From Marinobacter antarcticus (GTDB taxonomy: Bacteria; Pseudomonadota; Gammaproteobacteria; Pseudomonadales; Oleiphilaceae), in NCBI RefSeq assembly GCF_011049865.1, contig NZ_DRGY01000081.1, positions 1 through 46,753 of the forward strand: a stretch of 46,753 nt of DNA, in the 5' to 3' direction. Below, piece after piece: positions 34,717 through 44,700 of the stretch. How positions within the stretch are numbered: the first letter of the stretch is position 1; every line of letters begins with the position of its first letter. The notes below the pieces were generated by a model. The model was given only the letters and a program-made list of their open reading frames with translations. It had not been told where the DNA came from and did not search any database. Both the position numbers and the translations under genes were made by a program.

Positions 34717-35598
34717 TTAGTCAGAGGGGCGCTCGCGTTTTCCGGCGGCGTCGAACTCGGCTGTTGTCGGGTCCAGATGGCGGTAGGGTTCGAGAGCTGG
34801 GATATCCGGCAGGGGCTGGGTCACGTCCATATAGCGCTGCAGTTCATCCCAGTGGGCGTAAAGTTCCACTTTTAGTGTGCTGTGCACCTCGGCAACCGCC
34901 GTTTGCCACCCGCTGTACCGGTGACGAAGCTGTAGCTTGTAACTGACCGGCCCTTTTGGCTGGACGTGGTAGGAAATGTACGGGTCGAACTCGATAAACG
35001 GGGCCTCGAAGGTTTCTTCGCGCCAGGTACGGAATTTGACCATGCCGGTGGGGCGGAAGAAACCGCAGCCTAGGTCTTTGATAATAAAGTCTAGGTTGCG
35101 TTCTAGGAGCCAGGTGAACGGGTAGCGAAAAAATAAGTGGAGCGCTGCGATCGCTGCCATTGGCCATGTTCCATACTGCAGCGCCATAAAAAAGCCCTCT
35201 TTAAACACGCCCACAAGAAAAGTTCCAAAACCACAAGCCATAAAAAAGCCGAAAGTAAAATAATCTGCAAATGCACCAGCGACCATAAGCAGCAGTTGCC
35301 AACGGGTTTTTATTAGATCTTTAGGGCTGACGCGATGCGTCCAAGATGGACCCGCCAGTTTTCTGGGGCCTTCACCAACTGCGCGCTCCTTAAATGTTTC
35401 TGCGGAGCTCGGGCTCAGGCTGATGTTCAACCCCGAGTAAGCCGCCCATGACAACCGCTCAATAAGGTCACCACCCTCCAGCGCTTTAATAGCGCCCCCC
35501 GGATCTTCCAGAGGCTTCTGACGCGGGATATCCGTCGAGCGATAAGCCGAGCTCGAATATTCGCTAATTGTTTCTGACTGACTAGCGTTACCACTCAA
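34717..35598 (-). CDS. putative T6SS immunity protein 1 (two-TM, DUF6708-like), C-terminally truncated
   Basis: A 293-residue protein with two hydrophobic segments at about residues 102-132 and 140-164. The soluble C-terminal domain ends in QRYMDVTQPLPDIPALEPYRHLDPTTAE. The same ending occurs in the second immunity-like protein of this window, which marks them as paralogues. A TTG start at 35598 is proposed: GGAGG lies nine bases before it, inside the last codons of the effector gene, giving an 11-base overlap. ATG 35640 is the alternative. Immunity to the adjacent membrane-active effector is inferred from gene order and the TM segments. The tail is cut by a stop codon. Confidence 0.68.
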   Translation of the reverse strand: MSGNASQSETISEYSSSAYRSTDIPRQKPLEDPGGAIKALEGGDLIERLSWAAYSGLNISLSPSSAETFKERAVGEGPRKLAGPSWTHRVSPKDLIKTRWQLLLMVAGAFADYFTFGFFMACGFGTFLVGVFKEGFFMALQYGTWPMAAIAALHLFFRYPFTWLLERNLDFIIKDLGCGFFRPTGMVKFRTWREETFEAPFIEFDPYISYHVQPKGPVSYKLQLRHRYSGWQTAVAEVHSTLKVELYAHWDELQRYMDVTQPLPDIPALEPYRHLDPTTAEFDAAGKRERPSD

Positions 35599-38500
35599 CG
35601 TCCAGGTCCTCCATTTTATGTTCGACTTTCTGTGACTCATAGCTTTGCGTGTCGCGCTTCCAGACATCGACGGTGAAAGTCAGAGAAAGACTTTTGACTT
35701 TGTAGCGGGTTTCCACGAGCTCATTAAAACCCTGGGGCATCATCTCCGCTAACTGTGACCGGCCGATCATGAAGTCGATAGCATGACGCTTGTCGTCGAA
35801 ATTTTCTTGAATTCCCCTAAGCAGGGTTCCCGACTTTGCAGCGATAAACTCTTTTCGCAACTCCCCTGCGGGGTTCCGTCCGAACACGCGATAACGCGCC
35901 TGCCGCCAGGAAAGCTCCAGTTTAGTTACCGAAGGCTCACCTGTGATCGCCAGCGCTGGGCTGGCGAATGTGAGAACGCTCTCGGCTTCATCCTTCCAGC
36001 TCTTTAGACCGCGACTATCGAGCCACTTCATCATGTCATTGTCTGAGATACGCTTGAACGACACTGGCGTCATCGCTTTAATCAATGCAATGTAGGCTTC
36101 CGATTCGGAGTTAAGCTTCGCTGTTTGTTCGTCCTGATCGCCAGAGAATGGACCTGCCCGTAGCCACTCGCTGACCGCATCGTCCATCATTCGGTAATAG
36201 GCCGCTTCACCGATGACGTAAATTGCAAACCCAATGGCGGTGACCCAGCCTGACGCCACGGTGCCTGTCCAGTGAGCAGCGGCAGGGATCAGGCGAGCCA
36301 ACGCCGATTGTGCAGCCTGAACCGATGTGCGCTGGAGCGCACGTTCGCTGGCAGGAGTAAAAATACGGGCCGCAATAATGTCGGCGTTAGTCATGGCAGC
36401 TACACCGCCCGCCTTAATAATCTGCGCTGATCCGGCACCAAAACGACCATTGGCAAAGGAGACAACTGAATCGTTGACCATTAGCGCCGTGGTGAACATT
36501 CCAGCGACCCAACCAAAAGCCTGCAACTGATTTCTGACAACTGCCCTTCCAACGTCATTTTTCGAGCCGACTCCCTTAGCCAGACGCGAAAACCAGTCAG
36601 CCTTCTTCTGTCCCTTAGCAAGCCATTCAGGCTGCTTGGGCAACAATGATGCCAGATGCGCAGAACTAATGCCCAAGTCGGCAAAGGCACTCAACGCACC
36701 TAAAACACTGCGTGGATCTCTGAGCTGGAATGCGCTTGAGGCATTCGTGAAGTTCCAAAAGTCAAAAACCACCAACATAGTCGGCAACCCACCCGGTCTG
36801 ACCGTCGCCTGATGCATCAGGTTTTTGACCGTCTGGTGTTTCACCACCCCATTAAACGCATCAGCATCAGCCACCCTCAGCCCGGACGCAATTGCCGCTC
36901 CCGACGTCAGCGTATTGCCCTGCTGATCCAGCACGTCGAGCACAATGTAAACCCGCGAGTCGCTGGCCTCCTCGAACTGAACGGTGGTCTTTCCGGGAAC
37001 GGCGGTCTGGGCGAAGCCTTCGAAGGCGCCTTTGATGCGGTTGATGTCGGCGGTGACCGCTTTGCCGCGTTTTGTTAGTTCGGCCTGAACGGTGGTGAGC
37101 CACCACTGGGAGAGTTCACCAGCCACGCTGGAAAAGGCATGGGCGCCAATCCGGGTGGCGCCCATCAGGGCAGTGGCGTCCGGTGCTTTCTGGCTGCCCT
37201 GGTGATCCGCGATCGCGCGCAGGATGTTGGGCTCGAGAGTGCGCATGGTCTGGCTGCGGTCTTCCAGTGCTACAGCCATGGACTTCAGATTGGGCAGAGT
37301 CGCATCGCCAATCTGGCGCGCATCTGAGCTGTTTTGGAACGGCAATAGCATTGCACCCAGGGGATGCTCGCCTTTGGCAATCGCCAATGCCATTGCGGCC
37401 GCTTCGTCATCATCGTTTGCATCCGTGTCCTGCGGCAGTACTAATGGATCAGCGCGATGCGCGGGCAGCGAGAGCACCTGCAGCAGCGGCCCGGCCTGGA
37501 GGTATCCGGCGACCGCGTTGCCCGATTCCAGCGCAAACAGATCCCGCAAGGTGGCCGTCAGGTTTTCCGGGCGGTCGTCTTTCAGCAGGCGCACCAGGGC
37601 GGCCTGGGCCTCTTTCAGGAAGTCCCGGAGAACGGCGCGTTCTACATCGTACAGTGTGCGTTGGAGTCGCCCGTCTTCACTGTCGTCGATCCGGTTATCA
37701 AACCAGCCACCGTCAATGTAGAGAGGATTCGCTGAACCATTGGGTAAGGTTTCACGGCGGAAGTTGTTATGGAACAGTTCTGCGGTGACACCAAACGGGC
37801 GTTTTTTCACGTTATCGACCAGCGCCAGCATGAGCGCCAATGCCGCGTTCATTTGCTGAGCCAGATGGCGTGCGGCCTGCAGAGAATCTCTGAGGTGTAA
37901 CGTGACCAGGTGCCGGCCCCGGAGTGTGTTTAAAACATCTGTGCCTGCATTGATCGCCGGCAATGCCTCGCCTTGCAAATGGAGCTGGCGCCAACGCGGA
38001 TAAAGCGACGGTGTCTCAATGAAGTAGTCAGCGTCAACGACACGTTCATCTGCTTCAATCGCATCGCGCTGCGCAACAAGCGCGTCTTGCGCCTGCTGCG
38101 ATTTTGCACCGTCGACATCGTGTAGCCAGTGGCCAGGGAGCGCGGCATCACTTTCTATCGCACTGTCTCTGGCGCGCATAGCTGGCATTTCATCAAGATG
38201 TTTCCAGCCGCCACGCAGGCTCGGCTGACCCCCAAGAAATGCCCGGATCGCCTTGGCTGAGCGGCAGCGTGCTGTCACGTAGTCAGTATTCAGCTCAAGC
38301 GCGCTGATGTATTCCCACGACCACTGCGTTTCGCTGAACGCGAGGTAAACACTGCTATAAACATCCGTACCGTTCAGGCGAGCAGGTATGTGGATAACGT
38401 CTAACTCAGGTCCCGTTGCTGTGCGATCATTGCAAGCCTCGACGGATGCCGTGCGGGCTTGTGCGACAGCCGTGTCTCGTAGAACAGGCGCCGCGCTCTC

Positions 38501-38986
38501 ACTTGTCACAACTGCGAGCTCTCGCCAGAGCCGACCCCTGAAAAACACATAGATCCAGCCGGTTCGGAGCGGTGCGCCAATGACTTCTTCATAGCCACTC
38601 ATGGGGCGCGGATGCGTCAGTTCTCCCGAGTCACAGAACAGAGTCGGGTGAACCGACACCATGAGATTGTCCTGATAGTTTCGCTGAGGCGCTTTCAGCA
38701 CATGGGGGCCAATAGATTCTTCGTCAATAATAGGGACGTTTATTGTCTCATCCCCTTTTAACTGAAGAACCAGGGAGCGTTTTTTTGGTTGCTCAACGTG
38801 GCCCGCAAAAATCGGCCCCTTACGGCCTTGGTGCTTTTCGCAAATCTCGAAGGGCGTGACGACCTCACGGCCGTCTTCGCCGATTTCGCTCAGAACGTAT
38901 TCATGGCCGGCAAGTGACTGCTGCCCCGTCAGTTCCAGCCAGAACGTTTTAGAGGGAGCGCAGGAAGGTGCTTTAACCGCTGACAT
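35588..38986 (-). CDS. putative T6SS effector 1, VasX-like membrane-targeting toxin
   Basis: A 1132-residue protein without signal peptide. The N-terminal region (about 1-200) contains APLRTGWIYVFFRGRLWREL, resembling the VasX N-terminal region. A long helical middle follows, then a hydrophobic block whose clearest TM helix is GTVASGWVTAIGFAIYVIG (about 908-926). Next comes the motif WLRAGPF (941-947), then a beta-rich C-terminal part of about 180 residues. Effector 2 in the window has the same order and the same WLxxGPF motif, although overall similarity is low. It follows a DUF4123 adaptor gene and precedes an immunity-like gene. Pore formation in target membranes is the likely action, by analogy with VasX. 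Confidence 0.72.
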   Translation of the reverse strand: MSAVKAPSCAPSKTFWLELTGQQSLAGHEYVLSEIGEDGREVVTPFEICEKHQGRKGPIFAGHVEQPKKRSLVLQLKGDETINVPIIDEESIGPHVLKAPQRNYQDNLMVSVHPTLFCDSGELTHPRPMSGYEEVIGAPLRTGWIYVFFRGRLWRELAVVTSESAAPVLRDTAVAQARTASVEACNDRTATGPELDVIHIPARLNGTDVYSSVYLAFSETQWSWEYISALELNTDYVTARCRSAKAIRAFLGGQPSLRGGWKHLDEMPAMRARDSAIESDAALPGHWLHDVDGAKSQQAQDALVAQRDAIEADERVVDADYFIETPSLYPRWRQLHLQGEALPAINAGTDVLNTLRGRHLVTLHLRDSLQAARHLAQQMNAALALMLALVDNVKKRPFGVTAELFHNNFRRETLPNGSANPLYIDGGWFDNRIDDSEDGRLQRTLYDVERAVLRDFLKEAQAALVRLLKDDRPENLTATLRDLFALESGNAVAGYLQAGPLLQVLSLPAHRADPLVLPQDTDANDDDEAAAMALAIAKGEHPLGAMLLPFQNSSDARQIGDATLPNLKSMAVALEDRSQTMRTLEPNILRAIADHQGSQKAPDATALMGATRIGAHAFSSVAGELSQWWLTTVQAELTKRGKAVTADINRIKGAFEGFAQTAVPGKTTVQFEEASDSRVYIVLDVLDQQGNTLTSGAAIASGLRVADADAFNGVVKHQTVKNLMHQATVRPGGLPTMLVVFDFWNFTNASSAFQLRDPRSVLGALSAFADLGISSAHLASLLPKQPEWLAKGQKKADWFSRLAKGVGSKNDVGRAVVRNQLQAFGWVAGMFTTALMVNDSVVSFANGRFGAGSAQIIKAGGVAAMTNADIIAARIFTPASERALQRTSVQAAQSALARLIPAAAHWTGTVASGWVTAIGFAIYVIGEAAYYRMMDDAVSEWLRAGPFSGDQDEQTAKLNSESEAYIALIKAMTPVSFKRISDNDMMKWLDSRGLKSWKDEAESVLTFASPALAITGEPSVTKLELSWRQARYRVFGRNPAGELRKEFIAAKSGTLLRGIQENFDDKRHAIDFMIGRSQLAEMMPQGFNELVETRYKVKSLSLTFTVDVWKRDTQSYESQKVEHKMEDLDVEW

Positions 38987-39024
38987 GCTATGAAATCCTT
39001 TTCATGATAATTCTCGCTACGGCG

Positions 39025-39822
39025 CTATTTTGAAGCGTTTCCGGGCTCTGCTACTGCGTCGCTTTCGCCCGTTCGAAACGCTTGCCACTGTGCTTCAAGC
39101 TCCACGGACCGACTGTCGCAGGCCGTCCCTGAGCGCCATTGATTTACGATAAAGCGAGTGAGTGTCGTGGCATCTGCCCATTGGTCCCTGTCTACATAAG
39201 GCAAACAAGAAGGCCAGCCAAATGCCCAACCTAACAAACGCTCGAAATCACGACCTTTGTGAGTGTTGATCTGTTTAGCCACGCCTGTTGCCTGAAATCC
39301 TGACCATTGCACGTGACTCAGGAGATCGACAGACCAAATCCAAGTGCTGTCGACACCCGCCAATTCTGCCATTTGATCGGGTTGACAGGCTGATAGCACC
39401 TGAAGAAACCGAGTGTCATAAGCTCTGATCAGACAGGGGCCAGCGGTTTCCAGATCGACAGACAGCATGCCGCGCAAACCGGCAACGGCTTTTTCAACAG
39501 CACTTTCGGTAAACACAAACAACAGCCCCTTGTCAGCCCATTGTGACAGGGCATGCTGACAGAACTGGCTACCAACCACGGTATCAACAATGATCGGGCC
39601 GGCATCTGCAAAGGTTTCCAGAGGGCTATCCTCAAACAGCCAGCACCAGTTCGGATCGTCGCATTCCGAGTACAAAGCTTTGGTAACTTCGTATTCGTCG
39701 CACTGGGCCGCATCCACAATTAAAAGGCAACGCTGGCCAGGCTGAAGCTGCCATTCGCGAGTGGCCTCCTGAAATGTGTTCAGGCAGGCGCGATCAGGCA
39801 ACGCAGGGGCAATTGTCGACAT
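39025..39822 (-). CDS. DUF4123 T6SS effector-loading adaptor 1
   Basis: A 265-residue DUF4123-family protein. Features are CLLIVDAAQCDEYEVTKAL at residues 32-50, CWLFEDSPLETFADAGPIIV at about 79-98, and the central FVFTESAVEKAVAGLRGML. These adaptors (Tap/TEC type) bind an effector and load it onto the VgrG C-terminus. The start lies within the end of the VgrG fragment gene (29-base overlap) and the stop is 38 bases before effector 1, matching the chain VgrG-adaptor-effector. It is longer than the second adaptor of the window (183 residues), chiefly by a C-terminal extension. Confidence 0.85.
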   Translation of the reverse strand: MSTIAPALPDRACLNTFQEATREWQLQPGQRCLLIVDAAQCDEYEVTKALYSECDDPNWCWLFEDSPLETFADAGPIIVDTVVGSQFCQHALSQWADKGLLFVFTESAVEKAVAGLRGMLSVDLETAGPCLIRAYDTRFLQVLSACQPDQMAELAGVDSTWIWSVDLLSHVQWSGFQATGVAKQINTHKGRDFERLLGWAFGWPSCLPYVDRDQWADATTLTRFIVNQWRSGTACDSRSVELEAQWQAFRTGESDAVAEPGNASK

Positions 39823-40630
39823 TGCAGCTTCCGTCCTGTTTTTTCTGGCATATTTTAGTCGCCGGCGCGCGCTCGGCGGCAGCCGTCAGGAGCGTGTTGC
39901 GATCAACTCGCTCGGCAAGTGGCCTTTGCCCAACAGTTGCCAGCTCCACGGGCGCCACGGCCCCACCGTTCTTCTCCACCAATCCCGGCATCCTCGGCAA
40001 CTGAACCTTCTGGCCGCCCCCCTTGCCAGCGCCACCACCGGCGTTCATTTTGATAGAGGCCCCACCCAAGGAAACACCGCTGGGATCAATCTTCACGAAG
40101 CTGCCGCCGGCATTCAGGGTGATTTCGGCACCCGCTTCGATGACGGCTTTCTGGCCGGCCTTGATGTGCAACTCAGTGCCGGAATCGCTGAGCCAGGCGG
40201 TGCCGGCTTTCAGGTGCAGGGTGCCGGTTACGTTGAAACTGTGATCTTTGCCGGTCCGTTCACGTTTTTCGCCGTCGGTGGTTTGATGCTTTGCGCCTTT
40301 TACATGGCTGAAACGGTCATTCTCAACGGTCAGGTGGCTGTCGTTCCTGATGACTTCGGTGCGGTTGTGTTCGGTGAACAGGTCCAGGTCTTTTTGCGCG
40401 TGAACGTAGACCTGTTCTTTGTCCGCCTCATCTTCAAAACGCAGTTCGTTACTGCCCTCGCCCTTGTGGGTCTGGGTTTTCAGGGTGGTTCTTGTTTTGT
40501 GTTCCGGCAGCGCGTAAGGCGGTGTGTTGGTGGCGTGGTAGGTTCGGCCGGTAATGATGGGCTGATCCGGGTCGCCGAGAATCACGATGGAGGGGCTCTT
40601 CGGTGTTTGTGGACGAACTGTATCCGGCAT
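39794..40630 (-). CDS. VgrG C-terminal fragment (DUF2345 region)
   Basis: A 278-residue reading frame covering only the C-terminal part of a VgrG spike: GDPDQPIITGRTYHATNTPP onwards, the DUF2345 beta-helix with AGQKAVIEAGAEITLNAGG, and a cysteine-containing tail (GSCNVDNCPC). Normal VgrG proteins exceed 600 residues; the gp27- and gp5-like parts are absent. The first about 17 residues are not VgrG-like, so the gene was cut just before the conserved GDPDQP. The ATG is immediately preceded by AGGGA inside a hairpin, so translation is doubtful. It may be a relic or a free docking piece. Confidence 0.78.
   Translation of the reverse strand: MPDTVRPQTPKSPSIVILGDPDQPIITGRTYHATNTPPYALPEHKTRTTLKTQTHKGEGSNELRFEDEADKEQVYVHAQKDLDLFTEHNRTEVIRNDSHLTVENDRFSHVKGAKHQTTDGEKRERTGKDHSFNVTGTLHLKAGTAWLSDSGTELHIKAGQKAVIEAGAEITLNAGGSFVKIDPSGVSLGGASIKMNAGGGAGKGGGQKVQLPRMPGLVEKNGGAVAPVELATVGQRPLAERVDRNTLLTAAAERAPATKICQKKQDGSCNVDNCPCVA
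39951..40567. repeat. direct repeat copy A (vgrG 3' region)
   Basis: This 617-base stretch is repeated at 46137-46753, at a constant offset of 6186 bases with no insertion or deletion. I count about 20 mismatches, close to 97% identity. Similarity begins abruptly at GGCGCCACGGCC. Copy B runs off the window, so the true right boundary is unknown. Confidence 0.93.
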
Positions 40631-40633
40631 TCC

Positions 40634-40650
40634 CTGCGCAGCTTGCGCAG
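40634..40650 (-). other. hairpin just before the VgrG fragment start
   Basis: CTGCGCA and TGCGCAG form a perfect seven-base stem with a three-base loop. It ends four bases before the ATG, so the paired arm includes part of the only possible ribosome site. No T-run follows, so it is not a terminator. Confidence 0.5.
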
Positions 40651-40745
40651 TGCCGTATCAAGCGGGCGGATGAGAGTAAGGCACTTCGGCAAGAAAGACG
40701 ATCCCAGCCGTATTGATGTCTGCGATCAAATGCTGCGCACGTAAT

Positions 40746-41765
40746 TTAGCTCCATTTGTGTTTGTGCAGTTTGGTCATGTTGTCCTGTTGAAACGTTTTG
40801 TAACTTTCATCGTCCATATTGCGCCAGTACTGCGCATTGCGACCTTTCTTTTCATCGTGTTCGGCCGTTGTGGGGTCGAGATAACGATAAGCTTCAAACA
40901 AAGGGATGTCTGGTAGTGGCTTGGTCACATCCATGTATTGGCGAATCAGATCCCAATAGGCCAGCACGTCTTCGCGAAGGGTGGTCGCGGCAACAAGTTG
41001 ATTTAACGGCAGCGCCCATTCCTGGGTTTTGTGAACCAACACCAAGCGATACCAGACATTACCCTGATGATCCGGCAGGCTAAGCATGTAGCCGTTCCAT
41101 TCGTGGAAAGGCGCTTGGGCGTCGATCTGACCGGGCTTGTCTGATTTTTCGGGATGATGGAACACAGTGACCTGGCCCGTTCGGCGGCTAAGTTCCCATA
41201 GGGGGCCTTTGGGTTCTTTGTAGATAACTTGAGGAAACTTCTTTTCAAGGAAAGCACCGAATCCCCAGCAAAAAAGCAACGGGAAAAACATGTAAGCAAA
41301 AACTTGAAACATACCGTCCCAGAACATTTCCTTTAAAGTAACACTAGGAGGCTCTTGGCTCCACACGAGGCCCCACCCCAAGATAAACGCAGGAAACAGC
41401 ATCAGAAATATCGCACGCCCCCCATGGCGCATCCATAATAGAACCCAGCTGGTTTTTGGGAGGGTCGCGTAACGAATCACTTCTTCATCCAGTCGGCCAT
41501 GATAAGTATGGCGTTCCTCCAGCTCCGTAACGCCTTTTCTTTTCTCCTCAGCCTTATTGTCTCGCAGCCCCTCTGGTGTCCAGATATCCACAAAGACCGT
41601 GGGATAGACATAGCTTAAGCGCTCTCTGGAAAGCGGCGGGCCCATGGTCCAACCCTTCTGAAAAAGCGCGCTTTGTTGATTGGGCTCCGACAAGTCCGGC
41701 TGCTTGCGGTTGCTACGATACGCGGTGTCTGCGTATGGCTGCTGGCTATCCATAGCGGCTGTCAT
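40746..41765 (-). CDS. putative T6SS immunity protein 2 (two-TM, DUF6708-like)
   Basis: A 339-residue protein with TM segments at about residues 117-136 (AIFLMLFPAFILGWGLVW) and 152-172 (FQVFAYMFFPLLFCWGFG). The soluble C-terminal domain contains RQYMDVTKPLPDIPLFEAYRYL, closely matching immunity protein 1. Unlike that protein it continues past DPTTAE with a tail that includes QYWRNMDDESY. The ATG at 41765 shares one base with the effector 2 stop (TAATG) and follows AAGGAAGAGG, so the two are translationally coupled. Immunity function is inferred from position, coupling and membrane segments. Confidence 0.72.
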   Translation of the reverse strand: MTAAMDSQQPYADTAYRSNRKQPDLSEPNQQSALFQKGWTMGPPLSRERLSYVYPTVFVDIWTPEGLRDNKAEEKRKGVTELEERHTYHGRLDEEVIRYATLPKTSWVLLWMRHGGRAIFLMLFPAFILGWGLVWSQEPPSVTLKEMFWDGMFQVFAYMFFPLLFCWGFGAFLEKKFPQVIYKEPKGPLWELSRRTGQVTVFHHPEKSDKPGQIDAQAPFHEWNGYMLSLPDHQGNVWYRLVLVHKTQEWALPLNQLVAATTLREDVLAYWDLIRQYMDVTKPLPDIPLFEAYRYLDPTTAEHDEKKGRNAQYWRNMDDESYKTFQQDNMTKLHKHKWS

Positions 41766-44700
41766 TAAGCCTCTTCCTTCATCCGGTGTGTTTGCTCGTC
41801 GGCCCAAAATGGCTGATTTTCCTCACCGAAATCCGGCTGACTATAATCGTCTGGAGAGTAAGACAGCGCTTCGTCCAATTCCGGCGCTGGAAAATAGCGC
41901 CTTTCATCGTCGCTCCAACGCGAATGCCACTGGGCTCGGACGGCCACTGAGCTACCCGTGATCGTGGTCTTGAAAAGACTGTTACTGATTTGATCTTTTG
42001 GCAAGGCAATATAATAAGCTCTTCCGTTGGCCAGCGGCTGTTCTAACAACACATCTGGCGACGTTTTTTGCACACGGCGGCGCGTCACCGGGAAGCCATT
42101 GGAGCTTGGCTTGTTGCTTATCGTCTTATTTTCGGTGACCAGCCTGAGATGGCTGACCAGGTTACTTTCGTCCAGAAACGATGAGACGTTGTTTTCAATG
42201 CGGACTTTGTAATTCACTTGACTCAAGCGCCTCTCCTGTTGGGCATCCAGTTCAACACCGTTTTGCAGTAATTTGACCGGCAGATTACGAACCTTCTCCA
42301 TTAGAATTCGTGGCTGGGAAAGCAGGCCGACGAGACGATAGTAGGCTTCAGCCGGGTCATTGGCTAAATGGCCGTACATGTCGTCTTGTTCGGTACCAAA
42401 GGGACCACGTTTAAGCCAGTCGACCAACGGTGGATCATTAAGCATAACCGCCGCAATTCCACCACCGATTGCCAGCGCAATCCCTATCGCTAGCCAAGCT
42501 GCTGGCCCCATGCCAAGAAGAATTAAAGACGCACTGGTCGAGGCGGCACTGGAAAACATCAAGCCGCCCATCAACATCATGCCACCACTTACCGCCGACG
42601 CACCGTGCGCAAGCGCTGCATCCCCGTCGCCGGTATCAATCTCGTGCACCATGTCCATCAGCGACACGATTGCGGTAAGACCGCCCGACACTATGCCGCC
42701 GAGTAAGCGATAACTCACAACACGCGGCAACGCTTTCGCTAGATTTGGAGAAAAGCGAGCCACCAAGTTGCGATTTATCGAAAAATGCGTGGCATTTAAA
42801 CCTGAAGTTAATCCTCTCCATTTTCCAACATCAAGAAGCAACCTTTCAGCTGACAATGTTGAAGCGAGAAGCAAATCAAACCCCGTGCTAATAGCCCCTA
42901 CGGCAGCTCTTGACCGGCCTTGGTTAGCCAAAACTTTATCAAGCAGTCGCGTTTCATTCCAAATATTAAAAGCTTCAATCACCACAATAAAATAAGGCAG
43001 CCGAATGTTGTCTGCAATCTCATCCCATCGTTTATATTGCCGCAGTTTACGATGCGCACCAGTGACCTCCGCCGAAGCCGGAGCTGCAAAAACATGCACA
43101 TCACGCGCTTCAGCGGCGGCCCCCAGATTAGGCATCCTTGAGCGGTTGGTGCTGCCCAGCGGCGTATTGCTGTCCGGCTGATAGAATTCGCCGTAAAAAC
43201 GTCGGCGTCCATGTTGATTTATGTGTTCCTGTCGTTCTGCTTCAGTGAGCCCGAAGGTCAGGCCGCCCTTCGGGTCAGTGACGCCAAGGATAACCCAGTC
43301 GGCCGGTACCGACGAACGAGACACTAATTTGACAGTCCCCAGTAACTTCGGGTCACGCGCTTTTGCCATTCGTAGCAATGGCCCATACAAGCGCGCGTTG
43401 ATTTGATATGTGTGAGATTTTAGCGTGGTCAGCGCAGCCTGAGATGATTTCTGAATGCCATCAAATATGGTACTGACCGCCGCAGCCCAACGTTTGAGTT
43501 GTGTTGTCAGGTTCAGTGATTCGTGTCTTGCGATACCCGCAAGAGCTACGGCAGATAGCGTCTGAAGGCTTTCTGTGTCCGGAGTATTTTTGGCGATGGC
43601 CTCAATGTCCCGCGGACGGCAGCGACCGTCACCACAATTCTCATCTGTTTCTCCCTTATCCGTCATTTCGTCGCCGTCACCCGCCGGGAAGAGCATGGCA
43701 TGCAAGGGCTGACTGCTACCATCAGAAAGGATATCAACCAGTAATTTGTGAGCGCGGTCGGTGTAGGCTTTTTCAACGTTAGCTTCGTTAATTCGCAACT
43801 TGTCTGCGGTTCGTGGATTCATCGCCAGAACCTGAACAAACTGTTGAGCAAGGGCAAATCCTTCGATGTAATCGGCGCCTTGCAAGCTAAACAGATCAGC
43901 CAGTGCCCATTGCTTTTCAGGGCGCTCGATAATCTCGACAAAATGTTGCTGCCCCACTGCCAGCTCTTCGATTGCCAACTGCCGCTGGGCGGTGCGAAGT
44001 GTGAGGTGTAACTTGCTGAACAGATCTGTTTCAATTTCCTCGAGGTGCTTGTGGAGCGGATTTTCCTTGCCGCCCAGATATGCCGGGCCCATGACACGGT
44101 AAATCAGCTGGGCACTGTCAGTATTGGGTTGTTCGCCGACAGTCTCTGTCAGCGTGGAGAGATAGCGTTGTGCATCCATCGCCTGAGCCAAGCGGTGGCG
44201 AATTTGAAATAGCGGGTCGTCGAGCACCAATGCATGCCAGCCGCGCTCACGAATCGATGCCAGCGCATCTGAGGCTCTCCCGAGAGGTTGCCACATTGCT
44301 TGGTCATCAAGGCCATCACACGCTTGCGTTCTCGCAACCTCAAGGGCTGCCACACGCAATGAAGGTGCACCTCGCAACGAAGCGTCCCGATAGTTGGCGG
44401 TTTCATAAGCAGATTTTGCGGAGTTGCTGCCTGTTGCAAATGCCTCCTGCTCCTCCACCGCTTGCCCAAACAAGTTGTTGGAGTAGGACCCACTCAGGTC
44501 GTGAATGCTTTTCCAGGGTTTGGGCAGGTGCTGCTCCAGATAGGATTCTCGTGTCCGCATTTCAGGCAAATCACTAACACGTGCCCACTGACCTGCCGCA
44601 TCCGGTATCTGAGCGCGATCCGGATTCCCAGGTTTCGCACAGCGCTGTGATCGGGCACTGGCGTTTTGCTCCAGATAAATCACGCGATCAGCCGACCACT

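Noticed and set aside
39776..40744. A 322-codon plus-strand frame opposite the VgrG fragment.
   Set aside because: It is the complement of the repetitive DUF2345 beta-helix coding sequence; an equivalent plus-strand frame appears opposite the second VgrG copy for the same reason.
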